From: Cordylochernes scorpioides
Lineage: Eukaryota; Arthropoda; Arachnida; Pseudoscorpiones; Chernetidae
DNA: 64,000 nt
Reading direction: 5' to 3'
Assembly: GCA_030710605.1 (NCBI GenBank)
Contig: CP092870.1
Span: forward strand, 20,870,684-20,934,683
The notes under the pieces were generated by a model that worked only from the letters and a program-made list of their open reading frames with translations, was not told the origin of the DNA and searched no databases. This document shows positions 22,540 to 33,427 of this stretch, in pieces (position 1 is the first letter of the stretch; each line of letters opens with the position of its first letter). The position numbers were made by a program, and so were the translations under genes.

Positions 22540-24198
22540 GATAACAGATGGCGCTCTAGTACATCGTAATATTTACATATGTTGACAGTTACTCACTTAC
22601 ATAGTTTCTGAGGCTCCGTTATTTTTCCAAATTCAAAAAGAATTCTTTTGAGAAATAGATTATAATTATTTTTCATATACCTATATATAATTTCCATAAG
22701 TATTTTATGAAAAAAAAATATATATACACCATATATACACATTGATATTATTGTTTAAAAGTCATTTTTTTTCTGCTAATGCCAACTTTGACTTTAAATT
22801 ATATATGTACATCTCTAGATGAGATTTGTGTAGTACTTCGGTGGAGCATAAATCTCTAAATCTTATAATTGACTTTGAATAAATAACTATATAATAAATT
22901 AATACATCTAAATATATTTAATTGCATATTCTGTAGATAAACCTCTAATGCTTCGATTGGTATACCATAGATCGTCTGCAGGAATTGTCTTCTTTATTTA
23001 ACATTTGTTTTATTTTTGACATACGTGATTGACTTCATACAACTTCGATAAATGGCATTTCTCTGTTCATATTGAAAATATTACAAATATCTAAAATAGA
23101 TAATTATTGAAACATTTAAATCATTTACAACACAAAACTAGCTATTATTAACATTTTTAATCATAATGTTTCCAAAATATAGATTTCGTCACATAGATCT
23201 CACAACTGATTAGCATATGCGACCCGCATATTCCTCACTACATCAAGGATGCGATCTCTATTTGCACAGAGTAAATTATATAGCGTGTTAGAGTACATTT
23301 CTATTTGTCTGGATAGCAGTTAAACGTTAATATTTAAATGGCTGAATTAGTGATCTCTGAATTCTTTATGGGTGCCAAACAAGTTGCATAATTGATATGA
23401 CTGTGCCCTCGGATTAAACGACCCTAGCAGAGACCTGGCCTGAATCTGGTCGGTTGATGTTTCAGACATGTTAGAGGAGCGAGGAATCCCTTGTTAGTTT
23501 CTTACAACACACATATTCCTATTTGATATAAATCCCTAAATTCGCTTTGCCATTTGAATAATACAGAATTACTAAAGTCGTTATAATAGGAAATCTCATA
23601 ACAACGAAGAGAAGTTGAATTAAAAAGTTCTATCTAATTGTGAATACATTTTAAATGAAACCAATCAGCTTTACTCTCTTTTGTCGTTTGATTATAGCTA
23701 TTTTTTATTTCTTTGTTAATACAATATATTGTTATTTCTGGTTTTTATTTTTAGCGATGTAGAAATGTGTAATGATTCTTGGGCGCAAAAAAATTATTTG
23801 CTCTATTTATCATGACTTCTGGATTCACAGAGCCATAGAATGCTATGCGATCATATAAATAATAAGTGTACAGAACCACAGAATTATATGCAAATATGGC
23901 TGTGTGTAATCACATATATTAGCTGATAGTGCACATTTTATTATCATATATAAATGGGCAGTATAGTAGAATGTAATTACATATATCTGATTATGAACAG
24001 AACCATAGAATCCTATGTGATGTTTAAAACAATCTTATGAGAGCCCGGGACTATACACTCCTATATATATGTGTGTGTGTGAAAAAATAATAAAAAATAG
24101 AAAAAAATAAGCGGTCAGGATATGCCTATTTTTTTCTATATATATATATATGAAAAAAAACAATAGAAAAAAATAAAAGATAAGTGGGTCAGGTGTTG
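22540..24198. other. AT-rich spacer, no gene seen
   Basis: 1.65 kb of AT-rich sequence. At 23850-24010 ACAGAACCACAGAATTATATG-like phrases recur three times (AGAGCCATAGAATGCTATGC, AGAACCACAGAATTATATGC, AGAACCATAGAATCCTATGT), spaced about 60-120 bp: a very weak local repeat. Confidence 0.4.
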
Positions 24199-24317
24199 AT
24201 ATTAAAAATAAAGAAGGCATCTCCTGACCACGAGCACATGTGATTTTTAGATGGCCGAGCGCCATATAAAAAGCACATGTGCTCGTGGTCAGGAGATGCC
24301 TTCTTTATTTTTAATAT
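24199..24317. repeat. MITE with perfect 44-bp inverted arms (family 3)
   Basis: Arms 24199-24242 and 24274-24317 are exact reverse complements (ATATTAAAAATAAAGAAGGC ... GACCACGAGCACATGTG). The loop holds GATGGCCGAGCGCCAT. A related half-copy is at 31400-31460 (CTGACCGCTCACACGAGC, then AGATGGCTATCAGCCAT) and a diverged one at about 24110. Confidence 0.85.
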
Positions 24318-24319
24318 AT

Positions 24320-24970
24320 ATATATAATGTTGCGGAAGGATGATATACATGTATCTAAAAAGGCATCCCTTTCATTATGCATTGTTGTAGTGAAATGTCG
24401 CTGGTGGCTCTCAACGATAACGCGCATTTTTCTGTCGACGAAGTAAACCTCAACCACGAATTTTGCTGTTGATGGCAAAGCCACAGCGAGTATCCAGGAT
24501 TGTAGGTCCGGAGTCCGTCCAATGGTGGAGAACACCTCTCGGATCAGAGATAAAGGGATGTTCGGAAATTTTGCAAGTCTTAATGTTCCTGGATATAAGT
24601 AGGGGATGGTTCACCAGTAGAGAGTCCAAAGATAGTGCTATAATAGGAACGTGTGAAGTGATTCACATGATTACGACATTAAACCAATTAATAAATTGTT
24701 TTAACCTAAGAATTTTAATGACTTTATATGGGCCGATATATATTTATTAATTTAAAATGTGCTCATGTTCATCTAACCCTATTTATACAAAGGATGATGT
24801 GAGAATTTGGGAGGGGGGCATATTTATGAATCAGATCTCGAAAAGAATTGAATTTCTCTAGATATCTCAACAGTAATAATTCAGCAGTATTTGAGTGGAA
24901 GTTTGATGTCCAAGAAGACTGAAACAAAAAGACTGAGAGCAAAACAATATATATAAAGTGGAGCCAGAGT
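24320..24970. other. Spacer with hairpin-family remnant
   Basis: Near 24600-24640 GGGATGGTTCACCAGTAGAGAG resembles the hairpin repeat family core. A 95-codon plus ORF (24463-24750) and its minus shadow carry no recognisable motif. Confidence 0.35.
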
Positions 24971-24973
24971 AGA

Positions 24974-25485
24974 TCGGTGTTTACAGAAGATGGCTGCAAT
25001 AGATCAAAGTGTGTGATAAACTTGGAATTGAATGCTGTTAGTCTAAAATCACATCGAGTGCGTTATACGAACTACCTATTGCGAGATGCAATCATTCTAG
25101 GCGTTTTACAGCACGGTTGTCTTAGTTTACAGCTCGATGTCAAATCGGTGTTTACAGAAGATGGCTGCAACGGATCGAAGTGTGTAATAAACTTGAAATT
25201 GAATGCAGTTATCCCTAAGTCACATCGAGTGCATTATATGAACTATCTATTGGGAATGCAACAAATCAAGACATTCTACAGCACGGTTGTCTTAGTTTAC
25301 AGCTCGATGTCAAATCGGTGTTTACAGAAGATGGCTGCAACGGATCGAAGTGCGTAATAAACTTGAAATTGAATGCAGTTATCCCTAAGTCACATCGAGT
25401 GCATTATATGAACTATCTATTGGGAGATGCAACAAATCAAGACATTCTACAGAACGGTTGTCTTTTTACAGCTCGATATCAAAAG
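24974..25485. repeat. Three tandem ~170-bp units
   Basis: Units start TCGGTGTTTACAGAAGATGG at 24974, 25145 and 25315, giving 171 and 170 bp spacing. Units 2 and 3 are nearly identical, and unit 1 is more diverged. The third decays after 25480. An ORF crosses the first two because 171 is divisible by three, then shifts with a one-base deletion, which argues against real coding. Size is nucleosomal, as in many satellites. Confidence 0.85.
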
Positions 25486-25660
25486 CATTTTCATTCGTGC
25501 CGTTTTCTGTAAAACATGTCGAGTTTTACTGATTAAGTTGTTCCTTACTTGGTACCAAAGAAAAGGCAAGGGTTCGAGGCTGGTTTGTGTAATATTTCCT
25601 AATTTTTATATCCTGTAAGTAATTAATAATGAAGCAAATAGAGGAATAATAAATCCTTTA

Positions 25661-25832
25661 AGGTAAGAGTGTACAGTTGTGTTATATTTAAAACATATAG
25701 AAAGGCGAACATGTACAATTCCTGCCCTTTTAGTGTAAGAATGGATGTTTTTTATGAGAAAGTACTTCTATGGTCATGAATGCATATGGAAAATTAGTCA
25801 TTGAGCCTGTCTTTTGCTTACATTTATGACAG
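25661..25832 (+). repeat. Dispersed repeat X, copy 1
   Basis: Shares with 27600-27797 the phrases CCTGCCCTTTTAGTGTAAGA, AAAGTACTTCTATGG, CATGAATGCATATGGAA and GATTAGTC/AAATTAGTC. Direct orientation. No coding or terminal structure; nature unknown. Confidence 0.7.
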
Positions 25833-26547
25833 TAGAGGAGTGACACGGCCATTAGCCGTGGCTCAACATTGGAAGTCAAAGATGTCACCTGATATTTCCT
25901 CACTCGGGCATATGTGGGAAAACATTGAGCTCAAGAATAGAGCTATCTAGTACAGCCAAGATTCCAGCGTTGATCTTACCTTCCAGATCAAGCTAAAGTG
26001 GACTTCCATCCTACAGAATGACCATCTCCACGATCTCATGATCCCAGCGCCTGCACATTCAACCAAGTAAGGTCGACAGAGCCATTTAGGAAACTTTTAC
26101 GATCAAAACATATAATAATAAATCTTCCAACTAACATATTATCCAATTACATAAAATTTATATATTTTCGTCATAGTGTTTGAGGTCATTTTCAATCGAG
26201 GTCATATTTTAATTAATACCAAATCAATGACTGTTAAAACTAATATTAAAAATAAATATTTAATAAATTATTAAATATATAAATAATAAAATATTAAATA
26301 TATATATTTTTTTCTTTACAGATCCAGGTACGTCCTTTTATATAAACTTAATTGATGGATTGCCTTTTGACTAAAAATATGTTCATGTTGAATGCGTATG
26401 TCAACATTTATCGCATTAATAATGGTCTAGTATTTATTGTTGAAGTTCTAAATACACGTGAATCCTCTTTTCAATCTCAATCATCATATTTGAATTACAC
26501 GGGCTCATGATGAAACCATCGAAAGCATTAGATGTATTCACATATAC
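25833..26547. other. Spacer
   Basis: A moderately complex stretch at 25840-26090 (GTGGCTCAACATTGGAAGTC and following) is unique here with no clear frame. The rest is AT-rich. Confidence 0.35.
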
Positions 26548-26850
26548 TATGCAAGGTTCGTTGAAGGATGGTCTAAACCGTTGGTTTTCGACCGCTACGA
26601 CCCGGGTTCGATTTCCGCAATGGGCACTTTTTTTCTTATTTAAAAATGCTCCAATGGCCCCAGATTCATGCAAAAGTCCAACCCTACCAGCGAGTGCAAG
26701 TAACCAAACGGGGCTTTGGCACATTTGTAAGTGCAAAGTCGAACTGCTTTTCACATGTGTAGAGATGTGGTGGACTTACAGTAAAAGCAGTCGTCTACTT
26801 CAACCCACCATGATTATCATGGCCTGTACCACGTGTACTAGGGATAATCA
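26548..26850 (+). repeat. tRNA-derived SINE, copy B
   Basis: Box A TGGTCTAAACCG at 26569-26580 and box B GTTCGATTT at 26606-26614, followed by the family body (GGGCACTTTTTTTCTTATTT, then CTCCAATGGCCCC) and tail (ACTTACAGTAAAAGCAGTCG; CCATGATTATCATGG; TAGGGATAATC). It is the most complete plus-strand copy and defines the element at about 300 bp. Confidence 0.85.
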
Positions 26851-27479
26851 AATGTATATATATATATATATACTATGTAAAAATAAAAACTAATTTTATC
26901 ATTATCTCAATTAAATAATTTTATTAAAGAAAAATTTAAAGTCCAATAATATATATTAAGATCAAATTACACACACACCTACAAGAGAAAATATAAAATA
27001 AAATAATATAATTTATGTGCGTGAACTATACTAAATCAAATATTTATAAAAGAGCGCAAAAAACTATAATAAAAAAAGAATGCATTCTATATAAAATGTT
27101 CTATGGAATTTTATTTAATTCCGCACAAGATAGTTTTGGAAGTAAACCTTTTTGAGAGCTCCACGCCAACATTCTTTATTTTCGAATATTTCCGGATTAA
27201 TGGGGAAATCCCTTTTTTCAATCTTGCTCAGATTTTCTGCCGAATAATCCGTGAATATTTGAATCCATTGGGAGACAACCGGCGTTATACAATAATTGTA
27301 AACTTGAGGCCTAACGTTTATTGTCTAGTTTTTCTCTCTGGGAAATTTATTTATATTATTTTCATAAATATTGTTTTTTTATTAAATTGATATTAATATT
27401 AAATAAAACATTCTATATATATATGAAACTTGAACTATTTATGTTGCGTGTTTTTTTTAATGTAACAATTATTTTTTAA
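26851..27479. other. AT-rich spacer with (TA)n
   Basis: TA microsatellite at 26855-26871. The ORF at 27103-27390 is AT-driven with no known motif. Confidence 0.4.
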
Positions 27480-27560
27480 ATCTTATTACTGCAATGATAA
27501 AAATAATGGGAACCCCTGGGTCATCGGTAACTAACCCTTCCAGTTAAATCTACCATGCTG
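27480..27560. repeat. Hairpin repeat family fragment
   Basis: TTACTGCAATGATAAAAATA, then CCCCTGGGTCATCGGTAACT and AACCCTTCCAG: a diverged left arm of the family best seen at 22283-22537. Confidence 0.55.
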
Positions 27561-27599
27561 CTCTATTATATCATTTTTTTAGTTTTTCTCTAAAATATA

Positions 27600-27797
27600 A
27601 TTAAGGAATGTACAGTCTTTTAATATTTATAATATATAGAAACGCAATATACACAAACATGTCCAAATCCTGCCATTTTAGTGTAAGAAGGGATGCTTTT
27701 CATAAAAAAAAGTACTTCTATGGACATGAATGCATATGGAAGATTAGTCGTTGAGTCTGTTGTTAGCTGACATTTAGGACAGTGGAGGCAGTATATA
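27600..27797 (+). repeat. Dispersed repeat X, copy 2
   Basis: Aligned with 25661-25832 over nearly its full length, including CCTGCCATTTTAGTGTAAGA and CATGAATGCATATGGAAGAT. It lies 1.9 kb downstream in the same orientation. Confidence 0.7.
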
Positions 27798-28274
27798 ATG
27801 ACAATACAATAAGCGCTTAAGCATAAAGAGAGATTTATTGTAGGTTCCCAATAAGGCTCTATAAATCCTTGTTTATTTGCAGTACTTATTCTTTGAAAAA
27901 TATCTTACAAAGGTATGATTATAAATTTGGAGTTCGTATTTAGAATGCTCGTATTCAGGTTTTAAAATATTTTATTTAACTTGAATTTCTGTCCTTTTGT
28001 CTATATATCTACAAATCTTATAATCAATATTTAATATACAGTGGTACCTCGACATACGAGTTTAATTCGTTCCGCAACCTTGCTCGTATCTTGAATTACT
28101 CGTATCTCGAAGCAAATTTCCCCATACAAAACAATTGAACTACCATTAATCCGTTCCAACCTCCAAAAAATCACCCCAGTTATTTTTGTTACGTGGTTTT
28201 AAATAATAAAAACGTATTTATAAATATCAAACATTCATTGCACAAAAACAAAAAAGAGAATGTAAAGAAATAAA

Positions 28275-28643
28275 TTAGATATCCTCACTGGTCTTTGCCT
28301 TTTTCGCTACATTTTTCTCACTTTCACCTGTAGGCCGTTTAGAAAAAAACATGTCCAAGGAGGTTTGTTTCTTCCTCCCTCTCAGAATGTTCCGGAAATG
28401 AGTTAGGCAAGTGTCATTAAAAAGGTCAGATGCACGACCTGTTGCAACTTTTCCTGGGTGTTTTTTTCCACGAACTGTGAAACTCTCTCCCACATTCCTA
28501 AGATCTCCTTTATCTCACTTGTAGAAATAACCTCCTCCTATGACTCCTCAAAACCAATTACTTGCATAACCTCAGTATGCTGCTGTGACTGTAACTCTTG
28601 TATCTCCTCAGTCGTCAGTTCCTGGGTGTGCTCCTCGATGGTT
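28275..28643 (-). pseudogene. Tigger transposase C-terminal tail
   Basis: The frame 28275-28493 ends ..RNILRGRKKQTSLDMFF, followed by an acidic/basic tail. The phrase R-x-K-Q-x-S-L-D-x-F-F is the familiar end of Tigger/jerky transposases. Upstream in another frame ELTTEEIQELQSQQH and ISTSEIKEILGMWE precede it, with one stop and one frameshift between. DNA-binding and DDE domains are missing. Confidence 0.8.
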
Positions 28644-28783
28644 ATAAAAATAAATGAACTAAAACTGTAAATGTAAACGCAACACAAAACGCGAACACAA
28701 AACACAACTTATCACAGCGGAAGCACGCTGCTAACTGATCGTGATGGCGCGACTGCATGTTACTACCTGTTGTGTTTTAACTT

Positions 28784-29054
28784 TGTGGCGACTACACTTT
28801 GCTTCAGCGAGCCGAACTAAGACGGCCTCGGCATCGGCGGGCGTCAACACTTCACTACGCATGCGCGTGGGACGTCATCAGAGACGCTGGCGACTTAGAG
28901 GTAAACAACAAGGCTAGTGCGGCGGCCGTTATTTCAACCGTTGCTTCTTTTCTCTTTATAATTTCTTGCTTTGAATAAATTAATTTTAATTATAATTTTA
29001 TCAGCAGCCTTTCCACAAGCCACACCAACACAGCACATCAACAACCATCCCACA
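28784..29054 (+). repeat. Nested gypsy 5' LTR
   Basis: 271 bp, TG...CA with TGTGG/CCACA inverted ends. TTGAATAAATTAA inside may be the polyadenylation signal. Confidence 0.9.
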
Positions 29055-29081
29055 AATTGGTGAGCCGGACGTGATGCAAAA

Positions 29082-29726
29082 GTGACTACAGACCAAGGCA
29101 GGCAGTTTGAATCAGCACTTTTCGGTGAGTTGACACGGCTTCTGGGAATCAACAGAATAAGGACATCACCCTACCACCCAGCAGCAAACGGCCTGGTAGA
29201 AAGATTCCACAGACAGCTGAAAGACTCCCTTCGCTGTCACGATTCCACGAGCTGGTCCTTGAAACTTCCCCTGGTGCTCCTAGGGATTCGTTCGTCGCTA
29301 AGGGAAGATCTCAACACCACAACCGCTGAGCTGGTCCATGGGAAGGCCCTACCCCTTCCAGGAACATTTTTCGAGGACCCCCCCTCTGCAAGCTCGCCTA
29401 CCGACCCGTGGCTGGAGGACTTCAAGCGCGCCATGGCATCTCTGAAACCTGCACCAAGCAAACCACATGGGAACCGCCACGTTTACGTGCCCAAACCACT
29501 CGAGACATGTTCCCATGTCTATCTACGTCGGGACCTGATATTGCCACCGCTAGCTCCCCCATACGACGGTCCATATGAAGTCCTTTTTAGGAAACCCAAA
29601 ACTTACAAACTGAAAATTAAAAAGAGATCCACGTGGGTGTCAATCGACCGCCTCAAGCCTGCTTTCACATCAGAAGGACCGATGTTTTCCCAAGACCCGA
29701 CTTGGCAAGCCAATAAGATTGCATAG
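29082..29726 (+). CDS. Gypsy integrase C-terminal half
   Basis: Open frame of about 214 codons. [10 protein letters not shown] gives the second catalytic Asp, and [14 protein letters not shown] the catalytic Glu of the retroviral-type DDE core. The C-terminal region has an SH3-like stretch ([17 protein letters not shown]) and ends with [10 protein letters not shown], the usual end of Metaviridae integrase. The first Asp and HHCC zinc domain are missing. No ATG precedes it: the frame opens at the leader junction (GTG at 29082). The frame is intact, which is striking for a truncated protein and may reflect recent deletion. It cannot integrate DNA alone. Confidence 0.85.
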   Translation: MTTDQGRQFESALFGELTRLLGINRIRTSPYHPAANGLVERFHRQLKDSLRCHDSTSWSLKLPLVLLGIRSSLREDLNTTTAELVHGKALPLPGTFFEDPPSASSPTDPWLEDFKRAMASLKPAPSKPHGNRHVYVPKPLETCSHVYLRRDLILPPLAPPYDGPYEVLFRKPKTYKLKIKKRSTWVSIDRLKPAFTSEGPMFSQDPTWQANKIA

Positions 29727-29760
29727 GATCGCTGGAAAGATCCTACTGGAGGGGGAGTAG

Positions 29761-30031
29761 TGTGGCGACTACACTTTGCTTCAGCGAGCCGAACTAAGAC
29801 GGCCTCGGCATCGGCGGGCGTCAACACTTCACTACGCATGCGCGTGAGACGTTATCAGAGACGCTGGCGACTTAGCGGTAAACAACAAGACTAGTGCGGC
29901 GGCCGTTATTTCAACCGTTGCTTCTTTTCTCTTTATAATTTCTTGCTTTAAATAAATTAATTTTAATTATAATTTTATCAGCAGCCTTTCCACAAGCCAC
30001 ACCAACACAGCACATCAACAACCATCCCACA
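29761..30031 (+). repeat. Nested gypsy 3' LTR
   Basis: 271 bp, differs from the 5' LTR at about five positions (for example GTGAGACGTTATC versus GTGGGACGTCATC). Confidence 0.9.
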
Positions 30032-30336
30032 ACTTTAAAAGCACACAAAAATAAAATAAACTTGAATTTGTTTTTTCAAGTCTCAAAAACAAAGCTTTGC
30101 ATATAGAACAAATAATAATGAAGAAGAAGAAAGAGACATTTTAGTAAAAGCAAAAACAAAACAAAAGTACTGGTCAAAAAGAAATATTTAAAATCACAGA
30201 TTAATATCTTCAACACTACCGAACCGAACTCGTATCTCGAATTTCGCTCGTAACTAAAAGCAAAAAATCACTTGCTCGTCGGCTCGTATCTCGAAAAACT
30301 CGTATGTTGAGGCGCTCGTATGTCGAGGTACCACTG

Positions 30337-31399
30337 TACTTGCAGTACACACCTAGAATTCTGAAATTTGACACACTTGTTTAAGCCCGATGACAATGCA
30401 ATTTAACAAAATTAATGGCTTCTGGGTGGTCGGTAATAGACTATATTTTCTTTATTTCGTTTCAAATTTGGTAATAAATATCAAAATTACTTTTTGACCA
30501 GGTAGAAGTCCTGCGCAAGCCATCAGCAACTTTCAGTTGCACGATAAGGAGATGCCTTTTTTTCATAATTTATGCACCTTATCCCAGTACAATATCACAT
30601 TTGTACTATCTTTTTACAGAATATAGAATATATATTGTAAAAGTCAAAAGGAGAAAATAGGCGCAACCGTTTATAGCTTGATAAGCGGCTGGAATTCCAT
30701 AACAATTAATCGGTAGTATGAACTAGAGCTGTAAATAAGTTTGAGGCTATTGTCAGAAATATATATAATAATCCTTAATTAATAAAATAAAAAATGAACC
30801 TTAAAAATAATGGTAAATCTGTACAATTAGAAAAAGAAAGTAGGAGGAAAAATCAATTAAATAATTAATTAATTTAAAAGGGTTTTAAAAAGCTTTTAAT
30901 AAAATGCTCTAAAATGTAAAATAAATATTTCAGCTTCCTCCATTGAGCAATTAGATGTATATGAGTCAAAATAAAACGGTGAATATAAGAATCAAGAATT
31001 TCGAACTTAATGTGATTTAATATGAAGCATCTGATTTGGAACTTTTTATGTTCCACTAAATATTTTATCTCTTCCCTCAATATACGATGATCGTCCCCTA
31101 CCGCCTTAATTTGACTTATGTAGATCTAATTGTACAATGGTGGAGAGAAACTGAAATATATATTTTCTTCTTTTTAGTGAATTTAATAAAGCTTTTTTAA
31201 TAACTATTTTACCTATCAATTATATATCATTGTTTTTCTCCTAAAGGATTTTAAAAAATATTATTATATTATAATTTTCAATATAAATAACGCGATATAT
31301 ATTCTAATACCATTTATTATTTGACATTGTTACTGGGTAGTTGTGTGTGGCGATCTATTATATATCTCTCTCAATATATTAACTAACTATATTTATATT
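30337..31399. other. AT-rich spacer
   Basis: No gene. The segment 30495-30560 includes GGAGATGCCTTTTTTT, similar to the family-3 MITE arm, perhaps a remnant. Confidence 0.4.
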
Positions 31400-31492
31400 A
31401 AAAAAAATACTTATCCTGACCGCTCACACGAGCATTTTAGATGGCTATCAGCCATTTTCTATTTTTATTATTTTTCACAAATATTATATATC
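31400..31492. repeat. MITE family 3 fragment
   Basis: TTATCCTGACCGCTCACACG followed by AGATGGCTATCAGCCAT, matching the loop and arm of the element at 24199-24317. Confidence 0.5.
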
Positions 31493-32174
31493 CCTATATA
31501 TATAAAAGTCAGTGTATGTATGTATGTATGTGTGTTTGTTCCTATGTCGGCTATACACGTCCACAATGTGTAACTAATCTGACTGAAAATTTAACAGTAT
31601 ATAAAGTAGAATCTGGAAAAACTTATAGTGAAAGTTTCAGGTCTCTATCCCGAATATTCTTTGAGTTATTTGCAAATTGCGTTGCAAATTTGCCCTTTCG
31701 CTCGCAAGCAGCGCCTCTAGCGGTGAAGATGGGAGGTAATATAAGCTGACCTAATGTACATGTAAAACGTGTTTTAACAGGACATAGAGAAAAATCTGGA
31801 AGAGATATTGACAGGTTCTGGGCAAAAAAAGTTGTTTTTCAGTCAGAAAATTTGACGACAATATTGCTGTATCATGTTTGATTATCAGATGTAAAATTAT
31901 ATCGGGAAAAATTTCAAAAAGCAGAGACCACGGGTGAAGCCAGTTCATTTTCAGTATGCAGGAACAATATTCTAACAGAAAAACATAATTCGAGCAGAAG
32001 ACACAAAGCCAGATCATCTCTCTATAAAATATCGCTTCTCAGACACAAAGTTTGGAGCGGGACGTTTCACAAGAGTGACATCCACGGCGCCAATTTATAA
32101 TTGTAACGAATAGTATTTGAATAAAAACATTTAATCGGGTAAAACCCGGGCGTTGCCCTGGTCATTCGGCTAGT
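31493..32174 (+). mobile_element. Helentron-like non-autonomous element
   Basis: Starts CTATATATATAAAAGTCAG with TGTATGTATGTATG, contains CTCGCAAGCAGCGCCTCTAG, and ends with hairpin CGGGTAAAACCCGGGCG at 32137-32161 and CGGCTAGT. These start and end features are shared with the elements at 15.0-16.1 kb and 33.6-40.3 kb. Non-coding and about 680 bp. Confidence 0.75.
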
Positions 32175-32904
32175 ATGTTATAAAAATTGTATTTAATTTT
32201 AAAATATATCGTTTACTCTGTGAAGCCGTCTTCCAGATAGCGCCGTTATACCATATTTAAATTTATTGTTGTTGTTTACTTTAGCCCCCACCATTTTCTC
32301 CCTTCTTTATGCCTCAAGTCGGGTATTTCATTCTCACTTATTTTATCAGCGCAATTAAATCAAATTGTGATATTTTAAAAATGTTTCAAATATATTTTAC
32401 AATATATATATTGACTATTCTACATGTTTTGACCCTAATTTTAGAATTTACTACTTTAAAAATTGTTGTAAATAAATAGTTAACATAACTTTTTTTTAAA
32501 TCAATAATTTAAGATTAATTTTTTAAAATCTATATTACTGTGAAAATATTTAATATGTAATTTTCTTCAAGTAATTTAAAAATTTTAAAAAGTTACTTGA
32601 TAGTAAATAATCATTTTAATTTTTATCACGAATACACCTTTAATTCTTTATTTTTCAACAACACAACATATATTCATAATATATATAACACGACTGCAAA
32701 TCATTGGCAAAATGCTTTAAAAAACAAGCAGTTAATAATTTATATATCTCAGAAAAATTGCAATATAACGTAAAGTTGCAGGGGAATAAAATAAATTTGC
32801 ATCTATCTTTTAAAATTCATTTTAAAAAGTGATACAATGCATTTTTTTCTATATATAAAAGGGCGAACCTAACATATTCAATGGATCGTTTTTTTTTACT
32901 AAAA
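32175..32904. other. AT-rich spacer
   Basis: No gene or repeat recognised. Confidence 0.4.
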
Positions 32905-33003
32905 TGCATTTTGTTTTATCACCCCGGTACAAAACGTAGATTTGGTGAGAACGAATGAGCTACAACAACAGTTTTAACAACAAATTAAACAAAAAACCAA
33001 CAA

Positions 33004-33046
33004 TTTGTATACCATGGTTTCGGGATTTCGCCTTCATCAGTACAAA
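33004..33046 (-). ncRNA. Hammerhead-ribozyme-like motif 1
   Basis: On the minus strand: stem I TTTGTA / TACAAA (6 perfect pairs), core CTGATGA, stem II AGG-CGAAAT-CCC (two G-C pairs and an A.C mismatch at the base), core GAA, then ACCATGGT and A at the cleavage position. All invariant core bases of a hammerhead (CUGANGA, GAAA, UH) are in order. Stem III is a self-complementary 8-mer, as expected for the minimal hammerheads of PLEs that work as dimers. Activity untested; the A.C pair next to the core is a weakness. Confidence 0.5.
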
Positions 33047-33383
33047 GGCGATTACGATTAAATAACATCCTACGAGGGGAATTATGACATCGGTCAAATT
33101 GGCCAAAAATCCGTTCAATATGATAAAGTGGAAAGAGAAGATTTTCCATAATACAACATAAAGTTGCGGGGAGATAATATTCTGGTACCAAAATTGCCAC
33201 CTCTTTCTTTGAAAATCCATAAAAAAAATGAAACAATGTCTTTTGTGTCTTCATACCAGTACAAATGTATTGTATTCTATCCAGAAAATCAGCCCTTGCC
33301 ACTTAACCAGCGTAAACGCCTCCTTGGAAAATTCAACCCATTTCATAAATTCTCTCGTAGGATGTTGTGAAATCGAAGTAGCC

Positions 33384-33427
33384 CCTGTACTGATGAAGTA
33401 CAAAGAACGAAACCATGGTATGCGGGT
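33384..33427 (+). ncRNA. Hammerhead-ribozyme-like motif 2 (degenerate)
   Basis: Plus strand: CCTGTA / TGCGGG can pair (with two G.U), enclosing CTGATGA, a 12-base segment with poor stem II pairing, GAAACC and ATGGTA. Core bases are retained but stem II is broken, so probably a decayed relative of motif 1. Confidence 0.35.

Larger units (their letters stand above)
28784..30031 (+). mobile_element. Miniature gypsy-type LTR element nested in Tigger
   Basis: Two 271-bp LTRs (28784-29054, 29761-30031) start TGTGGCGACTACAC and end CCATCCCACA, with about five differences between them. The target duplication is ACTT (28780-28783 and 30032-30035). The leader GGTGAGCCGGACGTGATG after the 5' LTR joins directly to the middle of integrase, so gag, protease, RT, RNase H and the integrase N-terminus are deleted. 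The purine tract GGAGGGGGAGTAG (to 29760) precedes the 3' LTR. Non-autonomous, presumably mobilised by a full-length relative. Confidence 0.92.
28039..30336 (-). mobile_element. Tigger-like (pogo) DNA transposon carrying a nested gypsy
   Basis: Ends CAGTGGTACCTCGACATAC and its exact reverse complement at 30315-30336 (22 identical bases), flanked on both sides by TA, the pogo/Tigger target. CTCGTATCTCGAA subterminal repeats occur at both ends, also typical. The minus strand has the transposase C-terminal tail. The catalytic core is gone. A gypsy-type LTR element sits inside (28784-30031) with its own ACTT duplication, showing it inserted after Tigger arrived. Confidence 0.9.

Noticed and set aside
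24977..25357. 126-codon ORF with internal protein repeat
   Set aside because: Explained by the 171-bp tandem unit; the third unit is out of frame and there is no start context or domain.
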